64,000 nt of DNA. Origin: Magnolia sinica (taxonomy: Eukaryota; Streptophyta; Magnoliopsida; Magnoliales; Magnoliaceae). The translations under genes and the position numbers were made by a program. The notes under the pieces are model-generated. The model saw nothing but the letters and a program-made list of their open reading frames with translations. It ran no database searches and was not told the DNA's origin. The stretch is taken from NCBI RefSeq assembly GCF_029962835.1, contig NC_080582.1:14578032-14642031 (forward strand), in the 5' to 3' direction. How positions within the stretch are numbered: the first letter of the stretch is position 1; each line of letters opens with the position of its first letter. Shown one piece after another: positions 46,560 to 58,356 of the stretch.

Positions 46560-47560
46560 CATTAAGGCAAGGTGTCAACTTCTTCGACACCTATACTTCA
46601 GCAGTCAGGATATTAACTATATGAGTTTTAGTTGCTCTAACATCCATTTAAAATTTTCTCATAATGAAAGAGTAAATACATATATGCAGATGATATGTCA
46701 ATCTCTAACGCATGTTTAAAAGTAACAAAAAACTAAAAGATTCTTATCATCTAGTTTTGACATAAAAGATATGGATGGAGCAAATGTGATTTCAACTATC
46801 AAGCTAATAAGGAATAAGAACGGTATGACTCTGTCTCATTCACATTATATTGAAAAGATACTCATAAAGTTTTTCTACTTCTTTTGATTCTAACATCAAG
46901 TTACTTACAAACTAAGACCATAGTATATTTCAATTAGAGTATTCAAAGGTGATTAGTATTCTTATGTATGCCATGATATCTACAAGACCTAATATTGCTT
47001 TTGCAATAGCTAAATTAAGTAGGTTTACCAATAATCTAAGTTTAAATCATTTTAAATGTTGTTTCTAGAGTACTTGGATACTTAAAGAAAATTAGTAATT
47101 ATGACTTGCACTTTTCTAGTTAGTCAGTGTGCTTGAGGAATATGATGCAAGTTGAATAGTTCACTCTAATGAATCCAAATCTACCAATGAATGACTTTTT
47201 ATACTTGGAAGAGTCGTCATTTGTTAGGAACCCAAGAAGCATTACCATGAAATATAAAGTCATAACTTTGACGGCTAGTAGCAAAGAAATAGAATTGTTG
47301 CAAAACCTATTATTGGAAATACCATCATTGGTAAGACTTTGCCACCTGTCTCTATCGATTCTAATAGTTCAATACTGTCAATGACATACAAGACTTATAA
47401 TGAACAATCTTGACAAATTAATCTAAGATAGTTTTGTATAGTGGATGCTTGGTGATGGCGTTATAACAATTCAAAATATGCAATCCATATATAATCTAGT
47501 GAACCCACTCACCAAGGGACTAATAAGAGACGTTTTCAGTAAACATAAAGAGAAATGGGA
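46560..47560 (+). pseudogene. Decayed copia RT and RNase H remnant
   Basis: Broken frames retain copia landmarks in order: RQGVNFFDTY, VALTSI (RT core), SSSFDIKDMDGANV, LSHSHYIEKILIKF, a YVDD-distal region MYAMISTRPNIAFAIAKLS, SRFTNNLSLNHF, then an RNase H tail. Many stops and frameshifts, no LTRs recognised. It is much older than the element at 20602 and from a different lineage by its motif wording. Confidence 0.7.
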
Positions 47561-47599
47561 CCTAAGTTAATATCACAAATACCAGATAAGGGAAACATA

Positions 47600-49209
47600 A
47601 CCTAAATTAATAGGTTCAATAAGTAAAGTACCTCATAGGAAGTAGCTGAAGTGACGCCCCAAGAACGCTTAGCTATCTCCTTCTTAAATGTATCTATAGT
47701 ACTAGTACAAGTAATGATAAAAAGGAGGATGAGTATTTTCTCTTAGTCAATTCTTTTAATAGTGCTATTATTACAAAGACATTCATAAGGGCTCCCTTGT
47801 ATTGTTATTGGAAGTGAGTCTACTTCCTGATGTTCAAGAGTTTTGATAGCTCTCATGAACTCATGAATCCATAATCGAGCATCATTAATGTGCTACCAAT
47901 TTTAGAACACACTACTACTGAAAATATGTGCATGACATAATCAGTTGTTTCACATAGAATACTTAGTTCAAGACCACAATCACTAAGGATTCTGATGCAA
48001 CTTTGATGTGTCTATATTAAGTGAAGGTTCAAATCCATAAGATACCTGCTGCTATACATATATCTTACGCACATACTGTGCATCTTTATTTTGAAAAATA
48101 ATAAGGAATTGTTGTACTTTTTTTTCCAAAATAAAATAAAATCCAACCATAATAACTGTTGATCTTGGTGACTTTTGATGAAACGGAACAGTTTAAATTC
48201 AAATTGTATGTTGAAAGTTATGATTAAATGAAAAGATGTCATGTGACTTTTCATGAAAGGGATTTAAAAGTATCTTTCTATATCTATATAAAAAAATTGT
48301 AGGTCATTCCAACACCTCAATAATCTCCTCTCTCTCCATCATATTCTCCATCAGTTTCTTGTTTTAAGTTGTTTTGGAAAATTTTGCAGATATTATATAA
48401 ATCAAGCGTGTAAATTGCAAAAAAGTAAAAATGTCTAGGTGTAAATTGCAAAAACGTAAAGTAGTTGGGGATGCACATTGTAGAAGTGTGTTCGGGTTGC
48501 AGTTTTCGGTTTTGTCGGTTGAAGCCCAAATTTCTCTAGTTCGAAAGAGGAATGTTATAGTATTCTAGAAGTGGATTTACTACAGTCGTGCAGAGTGCAA
48601 ATGTTGTCTTAAAGATAACGACATTGTAATGTGCCTTAAGCCTATTTTTAAGTTATGTTTTCCTTCATTTCGCCCCTTCCGTTTGTTCATTTCTTTTTCA
48701 ACATGCAATTGAGGCGAGGATTCAGGCTACATGAAGAACCTGGAGAGAGAGCAGCGATGGCAATGAGCAAAGAGAAGGGATGCGGCCTACATTTAGAAAA
48801 GGGAGTATGGGCAAAATGGCTACACAAAGGGAAGGGAGAGAAATGGTGCGGGCACATTAAAAAATAAATAAAAAATAAATAAATAAATAAGTCCAAATGC
48901 GAGCGATGCACGGGAGTGCGTAAAATCACCGCCACTGGCGACACAACACGGGTAACATCCGAATTGTTGGTTGATAAGCATGCAGAGTTTAAAATTCTCT
49001 AAATACTCTCAACTATGTTGTAAATCCCTTCTAATGCCCTATTAAATCTCAAAGTTCCAACTCCCAAATGACTAATTGTGTGGGAAAGTGGTCCACTTTT
49101 GCTCGCATTATATATACTAGAGATGAATAATGTTCTGCCACAATGAATGTTCCACTTTGAGTTAAAAATGGTAAGCTATTGCAATCTTAAGAATTGTTTC
49201 GGTTAGATT
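47600..49209. other. Intergenic 3' of the PPR gene
   Basis: AT-rich, with small open frames only (to 85 codons) and a short (AAAT)n run near 48860-48890. No gene supported. Confidence 0.6.
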
Positions 49210-51435
49210 TCACCAAAAATCCTTGCAGGAACAACACCCATCTCTAAAATGGTGGAACCGACTCCGGTCTCTAACTACAATCTCTCTATTCCAAATCTTA
49301 GCAATTAACTTGATTGCAGAGTGACAATCTCTGCACACTCGTAGATTCTTAAGTACATGAATAGGCAGATTGACCCCTAATCTCATGATCCCAAAAGCAA
49401 TAGCCATCTTTTCACTGTGATTAAACAAAGCATCTTCCTTTTCCTCCTCATCAATATCCAGTGAGATTTCCGATGTGCCTGGCTCATGCCCTACTAATTT
49501 CAGTTGCTTTGCCATTTCACCGATCATCATTTGGATTTCCTCGAATTGAGAATGCGATCTATCGCCTGCAGTGAATTCATGTATTTGCCCATCCACCACA
49601 ATGGAACTACACCCAGCTATCTTTTTTATCCCCTTCTCTTCCATCATGCCCCTGATCTGGGCGGCATTGGCCCATCTTCCCGTACTCGCATATACATTGT
49701 ATAGGAGTACATATACAGCATCCTTATCAGGCTCTAGAACAAGAAGATGCTTTGCTGCATTTTCAGCAAAAGTGACATTGTTATAAACTCTACTAGCACC
49801 TAACAACGACCCCCATATAACGGCATTTGGTTCCATCGGCATGTTTTGAACAAACTCATCTGCTTCCTCTAGGTAACCGGCACGGCCGAGAAGATCAACC
49901 ATGCATCCATAGTGTTCAACCTCAGGCTCTATGTTGTACAAAGATGTCATCTCACTGAAATGCTGCCGACCTTCTTGAACGAGGCCCGAATGGCTGCAGC
50001 CATTTAGAACACCAATATATGTCACTCTATTAGGCTGAATCCCTTCCTTTTGCATCAGCGAAAAGTGGGTGAGAGCAGATTTCCCATCACCATGCATTGC
50101 CAGGCCTGAAATCATTGCGGTCCAAGCTAACACATCCTTCTCATGCATTCTATTAAAGACCAATATGGCTTGATCTATCCTCCCACACTTTGCATACATG
50201 TCTACAAGTGCCGTCCCAAGGAAAACATCTGATTCAATTGGACTTTCCTCGATTAAAGTATGCAAACACTTCCCCTGATCGAGCACACCCAAGTTCGCAC
50301 AAGCAGTGAGCAGACCCACCATCGTGAACTTATCGGGCTTCAAATCCGAAGCCCGCAACTCTGAGAACAATAATAAGGCCTCCATGAAGCTACTGCTTTG
50401 GATGTAGCCTGTGATCATCGAATTGAATGTGATGAGATCACGCTGGCCCATTTGATCAAAAAGCAAACGAGCATTTTCAAAATCACCTAATTTACAGTAA
50501 CCATTGATCATGGCATTCCAAGCAGCTACAATCTTCCAAACCCTTCTATCGAAAACCTGGCGCGCAGCATTTACATCTCCACACTTTGTGTACATATCAA
50601 TCAAAGCAACACCCAAATTTTGAGTAATGCTGATCTTCTCTCTATCAACAAACTGATGAACCCATTTGCCCAAATCCAAATCCCCTAATTGCGTGCAAGC
50701 GGAGAGCACTGAAACCATCGCAACAGCATCCGGTTTAACACCATCCACCACCATCCTTTTAAAAAACCCAACAGCTTCTTCTGCGAGATCATTCTGAACA
50801 TAACCAGCAATCATGCTAGTCCAAGAAACCACGTTTCTCTCAGGCATTTCATCAAACACCCTCAGAGCCTTCCCCATGTCTCCAATTTTCACATAACCAC
50901 CAACCATCACCGTCCACGACACCACATTCTTCTGACCCATTTCATCAAAAACTCGTCGGGCGACATCAACCCATCCAAACTCCGAGTACATATGAATCAG
51001 AGAATTCCCCACGAAAACATCAGATGCATCAAATACCTTAATATGATTACCGTGGATCGCCTGCCCTGCTCTGAACGAAAAACACAGAGCACAGGCCTTG
51101 AACAAGAACTGGAAGGTGTAGTTATCTGGAACCACGCTGTTGCGGCACATTTCGAGATAAAAAGAGATGGATTCTTGCGGGGCGCCGTGTCTTGAACAGG
51201 CCCTGATGATGGTATTCCATAAGAATGTGGTGGGGCCCGGAATCTGACGAAAGATGGCGAGGGCGTAGGGGAGATTGCAGGTGTCGAGATCCACGAGCGA
51301 TCTCAATAGATGAGAGATTGCGGGTGGGCGGCGAGCCCTCCCAGTTATGATCATCTGTGCATGGATTTGGGTGCATTGTTTAAAAGATGCAAAGGTGAGG
51401 TATTGAAGGAGTTTGGCTTTGGAATGGGAGAGCAT
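49210..51435 (-). CDS. Pentatricopeptide repeat protein, PLS class with E and DYW domains
   Basis: Intronless frame of 741 codons, as usual for this family. Residues ~80-560 are PPR repeats (for example VVSWTVMVGGYVKIGDMGKA, FLGTALVDMYAKCGRIDQAI). Residues ~560-640 form the E/E+ region (ANAAQIRGMMEEKGIKKIAG, IHEFTAGDRSHSQ). Residues ~641-741 are the DYW deaminase-like domain. The zinc-ligand motif HSEK is at 673-676, CRDC at 701-704 and the terminal HHFRDGCCSC zinc site is complete. The last three residues are DFW, not DYW. Such proteins bind single-stranded organelle RNA and edit C to U. The start is the first Met of the frame and is followed at once by family-like sequence; targeting (plastid or mitochondrion) cannot be told by eye. 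Confidence 0.95.
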   Translation of the reverse strand: MLSHSKAKLLQYLTFASFKQCTQIHAQMIITGRARRPPAISHLLRSLVDLDTCNLPYALAIFRQIPGPTTFLWNTIIRACSRHGAPQESISFYLEMCRNSVVPDNYTFQFLFKACALCFSFRAGQAIHGNHIKVFDASDVFVGNSLIHMYSEFGWVDVARRVFDEMGQKNVVSWTVMVGGYVKIGDMGKALRVFDEMPERNVVSWTSMIAGYVQNDLAEEAVGFFKRMVVDGVKPDAVAMVSVLSACTQLGDLDLGKWVHQFVDREKISITQNLGVALIDMYTKCGDVNAARQVFDRRVWKIVAAWNAMINGYCKLGDFENARLLFDQMGQRDLITFNSMITGYIQSSSFMEALLLFSELRASDLKPDKFTMVGLLTACANLGVLDQGKCLHTLIEESPIESDVFLGTALVDMYAKCGRIDQAILVFNRMHEKDVLAWTAMISGLAMHGDGKSALTHFSLMQKEGIQPNRVTYIGVLNGCSHSGLVQEGRQHFSEMTSLYNIEPEVEHYGCMVDLLGRAGYLEEADEFVQNMPMEPNAVIWGSLLGASRVYNNVTFAENAAKHLLVLEPDKDAVYVLLYNVYASTGRWANAAQIRGMMEEKGIKKIAGCSSIVVDGQIHEFTAGDRSHSQFEEIQMMIGEMAKQLKLVGHEPGTSEISLDIDEEEKEDALFNHSEKMAIAFGIMRLGVNLPIHVLKNLRVCRDCHSAIKLIAKIWNREIVVRDRSRFHHFRDGCCSCKDFW

Positions 51436-51565
51436 TCAAAGGTGGGAAGGGGTGGGTTTCACTTTACAGGCTAACCGTCGAAAAATTCGAATTTCATGGA
51501 AAGGGAGACGCACCTCTCTACAGCAGCTCCTCCCATATCTCACATCTCTCTACAGCAGCTCCTCC

Positions 51566-51567
51566 CA

Positions 51568-51604
<37 letters not shown>
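51566..51604. repeat. (CT)n microsatellite upstream of the PPR gene
   Basis: About 17 CT units (GA on the coding strand) in the likely 5' UTR or proximal promoter, ~130-170 bp before the ATG. A duplicated 'acagcagctcctcccatat' precedes it. Confidence 0.9.
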
Positions 51605-51605
<1 letters not shown>

Positions 51606-51694
51606 GTTCCATCGTCCGGCCAGTGTAACACCCGTGTGCCGGAATCGTCTATATTTCCGTCCGGCTTCTCTGGGGGCTGTTGCGTCGATAAAAG

Positions 51695-52535
51695 GGGATT
51701 CGGATTCGGTACTGGTCGGTGCTGTGGGCCCACCATGATTTATGTGTTTTATCGCCGTCCATCCATTTTATTTTATTTTTTTCATATCAATTAAGGGCAT
51801 GACGTTAAAATGAGGTAGATCCAAATCTCAGGTGGACCACACCACAGGAAAACCATTGTTGATTGAACGCCCACCATTAAAAACTCCCTAAAGCCCACTG
51901 TAATGTTTTTTGTCATCCGACCGGCTGATAAGGTCACATGGACAAACGATGCCATCTATTTTCTGTGGTCCACTTGAGACTTTGATCTGCCCCATTTTGT
52001 GCTCATGCCATAGGATGAATTGGAAAAATGGATAGGCATTTGGGTATTGAAATCCTAGTAGTGTGATTTGGTAATCGAAATCCCTAATTGTCGATTAGGG
52101 AATCAAAATCCCTGACTGTCGGATTTAGAAGTTGAAATACCTAATTTTTTATTTATGATTTGGGAATCTAAATCTTTAATTGCCAAATTGGGAATTCGAA
52201 ATTCCTAATTGTTCAATTTAAGAATTAAAATCTCTAATTACTGATTTGGAATTCAAAATCCCTAATTAATAGATTGGATGTCAAATAAACAGTACAGTGC
52301 GCCTTAAGAGGATTTTAATGGTGGATATCATATCACTATTGTTTTCATGTGGTGTGGCCCATCTTTGATTTATATCCCTATGATTTTTGAGATCAAATCT
52401 TGAAAGGATCTTTAAAAATGGATGAATGGAATGAATGAAACAAATACATCATGGTAGGGCTCACAGAGCACCGACCACCAGCCACCGCCCACCGGCCTGG
52501 TGGCACAGGGAGTAGCCAATCCGTTTCGGATTCCC
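51695..52535. mobile_element. MITE, 'acggattggctac' type, upstream of the PPR gene
   Basis: Inverted ends carry 'tggtcggtgctgtgggccca' on the left and its counterpart with 'gtagccaatccgtttcgg' on the right, plus the shared core. The interior 52030-52290 has a run of degenerate ~30-bp repeats around 'aaatccctaattg', not seen in the sister copy at 39597. Confidence 0.65.
52040..52275. repeat. Degenerate ~30-bp tandem repeats in MITE
   Basis: About eight imperfect units of the type 'gaaatccctaattgtcgatt', unique to this MITE copy. Confidence 0.7.
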
Positions 52536-53030
52536 TCCGGAAGTTTTGCGCTGGAAACCTAGGTGGGGGCAACGTGATGTTCGTGAGAAATCTATCCCGT
52601 CCATCCACTTTTTTAGCTCATTTTACTACTCGAGGCAAAGATTGAATCGGATCCAACACAGAAGTGGGCTGCACAAATGAAAAATGTACTTATTGAAATT
52701 TCAACCGTTGAAACCTCTCTGGGCTTGACAGTTATGTTTAAAGGCCATCCATACCATTCATAACATCATTTCTATTGGGATTAACTTAAAAAACAATTAT
52801 TATCCTGATTCAAAACTTATTTGGCCCCACGAATATTTCAACTGTGGACGTTCAATCCTCACATTTTCGGATCACTCGAATCTTGGATCAGTTTCATTTT
52901 TTGTCACATGTCCTAAAACGCGCTTAAAAAACGAATGAATTAGATTTATCATAAACATCACGGTGGGCCCCACCTAAGTTTCCCACGCAGAAACTTCCCG
53001 CCGGCTTTCGCAGGAAATCCGCGTCAGTAA
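52536..53030. mobile_element. MITE, 'gcggatttcctgcgaaagcc' type
   Basis: Related to 39074-39591: arms with 'ttgcgctggaaacctagg' and 'gatgttcgtgagaaatc' on the left and their complements on the right, ending in 'ctttcgcaggaaatccgcg'. It directly follows the MITE at 51695, the same pair as at 39074-40138 but in the opposite order. Confidence 0.7.
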
Positions 53031-53039
53031 TGAGCCGGA

Positions 53040-53808
53040 CGCAGATGGGATACTCAGTTTGTAGCCATGCTCGCTAGTGACGTCACCAAGTTCTGTGGGC
53101 CCCACCATAATGTATGTGTTTTATCCTCACCGTTCGTACAATTGGTGGTCCAAAGAACGAGGCAGATCCAAGGCTGGGGTGGACCCCCTACAGAAAACCA
53201 TGGCGTATTACTCACCAATCACACCGAAACCGATTGGTTACTGCCCTTGCCACTGGCCCGGTGGCTAGTTGTCTGTTGTCTGCAGCCCCACCATGAAGTA
53301 TGTCTTTTATCCATGCTTTTCATCCATTTTTATGGATCATTACGAAGCATGTCTTTTATCCATGCTTGTCATCCATTTTTATGGATCATTTTAGTGCTTG
53401 ATATAAAAAAAAATAAGAGGGAAATAAATCTAAGGTGGACGGCACCACAGGAAAACAATATTGATTTGGATATCCACCATTAAAATTCTCCTAAGGTCCA
53501 TTGTACTGTTTATTTGACATTCAATTTGTTGATTAGGTCATACAGACGTAGTTGAAGGAAAAAGAACAGCTTGATCCAAAACTTTTTTGTCCAATTTTTT
53601 TTAATGGTCAACATTCAATCAACACTGCTTCTTATAATGTGGTCCACTTGAGAATGGGATATACCTCATTTTTGAGTTCATACATTAAAATTATTTTAAA
53701 AAATAGATGGACGGCATGGATGAAACATATACATCATGGTGGGGCTCAAATAGCACAGACTACTAGTTATTCACGGGTGGCAATCTAATACTAATTTGAT
53801 GCAGGATA
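53040..53808. mobile_element. MITE-derived repeat with shared core
   Basis: 'tgtgggccccaccataatg' on the left and 'catcatggtggggctc' on the right, with the core phrases between. A duplicated 57-bp segment ('agcatgtcttttatccatg...') occurs at ~53294-53400. Exact ends not resolved. Confidence 0.5.
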
Positions 53809-54143
53809 ATTAACCATTTGCTCTAAAAGCTCGAACTGTTAGAGCATGGCGAATTAATCTCTTTATCTCATGGCTCAGGCCCCACATGTCATGGGTTAGG
53901 ACTTAGGCCGAACTCCCTCATGGGCCCCAAATCACATGGGTATCGTCTCACACGAGTCGGCCACTCCGAGTGTATCCCCACATCTCACAGGCTACCCACT
54001 CGAGCCCGATGCGAAATATGCATTAATCACCCCTGGTGAAGAGTCTCGACCACAAGACCTTTCTCGTGGGCCCCACCCACCCCGAGTGTGCCCTTGCATC
54101 CCACAGGCGACCCCACTCAAGCCGGATGTGAAAATGCCTGTGC
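53809..54143. repeat. Unclassified repeat with internal direct duplication
   Basis: Two diverged copies of a ~50-bp phrase (53978-54027 and 54093-54148), both with 'cacaggc' and 'gcattaat' and a CCACTC-AAGCC-like middle. It could be part of an old LTR; no pairing LTR found. No gene. Confidence 0.35.
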
Positions 54144-54360
54144 ATTAATTGGCTGGTGTGTGGTACACCAACCAATCCAAAGCCGGATGCCTGTGTTGTG
54201 TGACAAGTGAAAAGGAAATCAAAGTTACATTGGCCCACAATGATGTATTTATTATATCTACACAATTCATCCATTTGGAGAGATCAAAATGATGTGTTTA
54301 TTATATCCACGAGCTTAGATCATTTTATAAAAAGACTCCAAAAATGAGTCGTATCCAAAT
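54144..54360. repeat. Half MITE cut off by the satellite array
   Basis: It matches 40762-40976 ('ggctggtgtgtggtacacca' through 'gagtcgtatccaaa') and breaks off exactly where the tandem array begins. Confidence 0.8.
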
Positions 54361-57300
54361 GAAAGAGAGAATTCTCCTTCACGGTCATTTCTGGCGATTC
54401 CATTTTATTTCACAGTCATTTCCATGCATTTCACGGCCAATTCCCTTCACTTCACGGTCATTTCCATGCATTTCAAGGTCATTTCCGGTGATTCCGTTTC
54501 ATTTTACGGTCATTTCCATGCATTTCACGGTCAATTCCCTTCACTTCACGGTCATTTCCATGCATTTCATGATCAATTCGCTTCACTTCATGGTCATTTC
54601 CATGCATTTCACGGTCAGTTCCCTTCACTTCACGGTCATTTCCATGCATTTCACGGTCAATTCGCTTCACTTCATGGTCATTTCCAGGCATTTCACGGTC
54701 ATTTTTGGCGATTCCGTTTCATTTCACGGTCATTTCTATGCATTTCATGGTCAATTCCCTTCACTTCACGGTCATTTCCATGCATTTCATGGTCAATTCG
54801 CTTCACTTCATGGTCATATCCATGCATTTCACCGTCAATTCCGGTGATTCCGTTTCATTTCACGGTCATTTCCATGCATTTAACGGTCAATTCCCTTCAC
54901 GTCACGATCATTTCCATGCATTTCACGGTCAATTCGCTTCACTTCACCATCATTTCCATACATTTCACCGTCATTTCCGGCGATTCTGTTCCATTTCACA
55001 GTCATTTTCATGCATTTCACGGTCAATTCCCTTCACTTCACGGTCATTTCCATGCATTTCACAGTCATTTTCGGCAATTCCGTTTCATTGCACGGTCAAT
55101 CCCCTTAACTTCACGGTCATTTCCATGCATTTCACGGTCAATTCCGGCGATTCCGTTTTATTTCAAGTTCAATTCCCTTACTTCACGGTCATTTCCATGC
55201 ATTTCATGGTCAATTCCCTTCACTTCACGGTCATTTCCATGCATTTCATCACAATTCCGACGATTCCATTTCATTTCACGGTCGATTCAATGCATTTTAC
55301 GGTCAATTCCCTTCATTTCACGGTCAATTCCATGCATTTCACTAATTCGCTTCACTTCATGGTCATTTCCATGCATTTCATGGTCAATTCGCTTCACTTC
55401 ACGGTCATTTCCATGTATTTAACGGTCATTTCCAGCAATTCTGTTTAATTTCACAGTCAATTCCCTTCACTTTACGGTCATTTCCATGCATTTCACGGTC
55501 AATTCGCTTCACATCACGGTCATTTCCTTGCATTTCATAGTCAATTCTGGCGATTCTGTTTCATTTCACGATCATTTCAATGCATTTCAAGGTCAATTCC
55601 CTTCACTTCACGGTCATTTCCATGCATTTCATGGTCAATACCCTTCACTTCACGATCATTTCCATGCATTTCACGGTCAATTCCGGCCATTTCGTTTCAT
55701 TTCATGGTCATTTCCCTTTACTTCACTGTCAATTCAATGCATTTTACGGTCAATTCCCTTCATTTCATGGTCAATTCCATGCATTTCACGGTCAATTTGC
55801 TTCACTTAACGGTCATTTCCATGCATTTCACGATCATTCCCTTCACTTCACGGTCATTTCCATGCATTTCATGGTCAATTCGCTTCACTTCATGGTCATA
55901 TCCATGCATTTCACCGTCAATTCCGGTGATTCCGTTTCATTTCACGGTCATTTCCATGCATTTAACGGTCAATTCCCTTCACGTCACGATCATTTCCATG
56001 CATTTCACGGTCAATTCGCTTCACTTCACCATCATTTCCATACATTTCACCGTCATTTCCGGCGATTCTGTTCCATTTCACAGTCATTTTCATGCATTTC
56101 ACGGTCAATTCCCTTCACTTCACGGTCATTTCCATGCATTTCACAGTCATTTTCGGCAATTCCGTTTCATTGCACGGTCAATCCCCTTAACTTCACGGTC
56201 ATTTCCATGCATTTCACGGTCAATTCCGGCGATTCCGTTTTATTTCAAGTTCAATTCCCTTACTTCACGGTCATTTCCATGCATTTCATGGTCAATTCCC
56301 TTCACTTCACGGTCATTTCCATGCATTTCACTGTCAATTCCGACGATTCCATTTCATTTCACGGTCAATTCAATGCATTTTACGGTCAATTCCCTTCATT
56401 TCACGGTCAATTCCATGCATTTCACAGTCAATTCGCTTCACTTCATGGTCATTTCCATGCATTTCATGGTCAATTCGCTTCACTTCACGGTCATTTCCAT
56501 GTATTTAACGGTCATTTCCAGCAATTCTGTTTAATTTCACAGTCAATTCCCTTCACTTTACGGTCATTTCCATGCATTTCACGGTCAATTCGCTTCACAT
56601 CACGGTCATTTCCTTGCATTTCATAGTCAATTCTGGCGATTCCGTTTCATTTCACGATCATTTCAATGCATTTCAAGGTCAATTCCCTTCACTTCACGGT
56701 CATTTCCATGCATTTCATGGTCAATACCCTTCACTTCACGATCATTTCCATGCATTTCACGGTCAATTCCGGCCATTTCGTTTCATTTCATGGTCATTTC
56801 CCTTTACTTCACTGTCAATTCAATGCATTTTACGGTCAATTCCCTTCATTTCATGGTCAATTCCATGCATTTCACGGTCAATTTGCTTCACTTAACGGTC
56901 ATTTCCATGCATTTCACGGTCAATTCAATGCATTTTACGGTCAATTCCCTTCATTTCACGGTCAATTCCATGCATTTCACAGTCAATTCGCTTCACTTCA
57001 TGGTCATTTCCATGCATTTCATGGTCAATTCGCTTCACTTCACGGTCATTTCCATGTATTTAACGGTCATTTCCAGCAATTCTGTTTAATTTCACAGTCA
57101 ATTCCCTTCACTTTACGGTCATTTCCATGCATTTCACGGTCAATTCGCTTCACATCACGGTCATTTCCTTGCATTTCATAGTCAATTCTGGCGATTCCGT
57201 TTCATTTCACGATCATTTCAATGCATTTCAAGGTCAATTCCCTTCACTTCACGGTCATTTCCATGCATTTCATGGTCAATACCCTTCACTTCACGATCAT

Positions 57301-57473
57301 TTCCATGCATTTCACGGTCAATTCCGGCCATTTCGTTTCATTTCATGGTCATTTCCCTTTACTTCACTGTCAATTCAATGCATTTTACGGTCAATTCCCT
57401 TCATTTCATGGTCATTTCCATGCATTTCACGGTCAATTTGCTTCACTTAACGGTCATTTCCATGCATTTCACT
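54361..57473. repeat. 3.1 kb satellite array: 21-bp monomers with ~1.09 kb higher-order copies
   Basis: Alternating 21-bp types 'ttcacggtcatttccatgca' and 'ttcacggtcaattcccttca' make 42-bp dimers. A ~31-bp variant ('ggcgattccgtttcattt') appears every few dimers. At larger scale, ~54780-55866 repeats as ~55866-56950 (offset 1086), and a third partial copy starts 555 bp after the second, near-identically (for example 55486-55809, 56572-56895, 57127-57450). Because 21 is divisible by 3 and stops are rare, several frames stay open for 100-348 codons. These are repeat artefacts, not genes. Confidence 0.95.
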
Positions 57474-57656
57474 TAACGGATTGGATTCCGGATCGGATCA
57501 GTCCGGATTAGTATTGATCCGAACTCGACCCGAAACGATTTTAGATCTGGATTGCCCGACTCGATCCTGACTGATCCAGGCTGTCGGATCAGGTTAGATC
57601 TGGTCGGATCGGGTCGGATCCACCGGATCGGGTCAGGATTGCCCAGCTCTATCTTT
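57474..57656. repeat. Degenerate 'ggatcgggtcggatc' repeats
   Basis: Low-complexity stretch of GGATC/GGGTC phrases between the satellite and the LTR end. Origin unclear. Confidence 0.6.
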
Positions 57657-57773
57657 GCCTAGTTCTAGTTCGAGTTACTCTCAGATTATGTACAAGGTAT
57701 AGTCCCCGTGGATTCGACCTCGGTCTTACCGAGATTATTACTACATCACAACCCTATACTTGGGGTGTGAACA
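57657..57773 (+). repeat. Terminal fragment of an Athila-type LTR
   Basis: About 115 bp match the end of the plus-strand LTR at 13707-13821, including 'ggattcgacctcggtct' and 'tactacatcacaacccta', and stop at gtgaaca like a genuine LTR terminus. It is adjacent to the satellite array, so the array may lie inside a diverged LTR. Confidence 0.8.
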
Positions 57774-58356
57774 ACTTCCAATGTCTCCACACATGCAAAC
57801 ATGGGTAGAAGCCGGATCGTCAAACTTAATTCTAGAGCATTTAAGCAACCATGAAGGGTAAAGATAAATTAGTGCAGGGTGCACATGATGAGATTTAGCT
57901 TATAGGAATGATTAGCTTTTGCCCCCCACGATGGAATTCAATTCTCCAAAAGATTCCCTACAAGGACAGTTTGAGTCTAAATACATTGAGCATGATGAAA
58001 GGAAATATAAATCTCAGTAGGATAAATGGTGCTAATTCAATAGGTAATTGTCAACCATCAACTAAAAGATGATTTTTTAGAAATTGAAATGGGAACAGAA
58101 AAAATGACAAAACCACAAAGAAAGCAAGAAAAGAATTCACATTTAGATACAAATGGCAAAACAGAATACCTTTGACAAAAATATTATAACATGGATTAAT
58201 TGATGACAGATTAAACCACATATAAGTATCTGTTATTAAGCTTTGTTATTCCTCAAAAAGAAAGTGACAGTATAAATGGGCTTCTTCCAAGTTCAACCTT
58301 GCAGCAGATGATGAAATCTTAGCCTTGTCAAGATGGGATTAGGTGCACTAACTGAC
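57774..58356. other. Intergenic
   Basis: No gene. I looked on the minus strand for the next exon of the AE7-like block at 58357 and saw none. Confidence 0.5.

Noticed and set aside
54361..57473. CRISPR-like array
   Set aside because: No unique spacers between the repeats; plant nuclear satellite.
54424..57511. Open frames of 96-348 codons across the tandem array
   Set aside because: They exist in several frames at once because the 21-bp monomer keeps frame and lacks stops; no start context, domain or non-repetitive part.
57774..58356. Downstream exon of the AE7-like gene
   Set aside because: Read the minus strand for the conserved follow-on region and found nothing similar before the LTR end.
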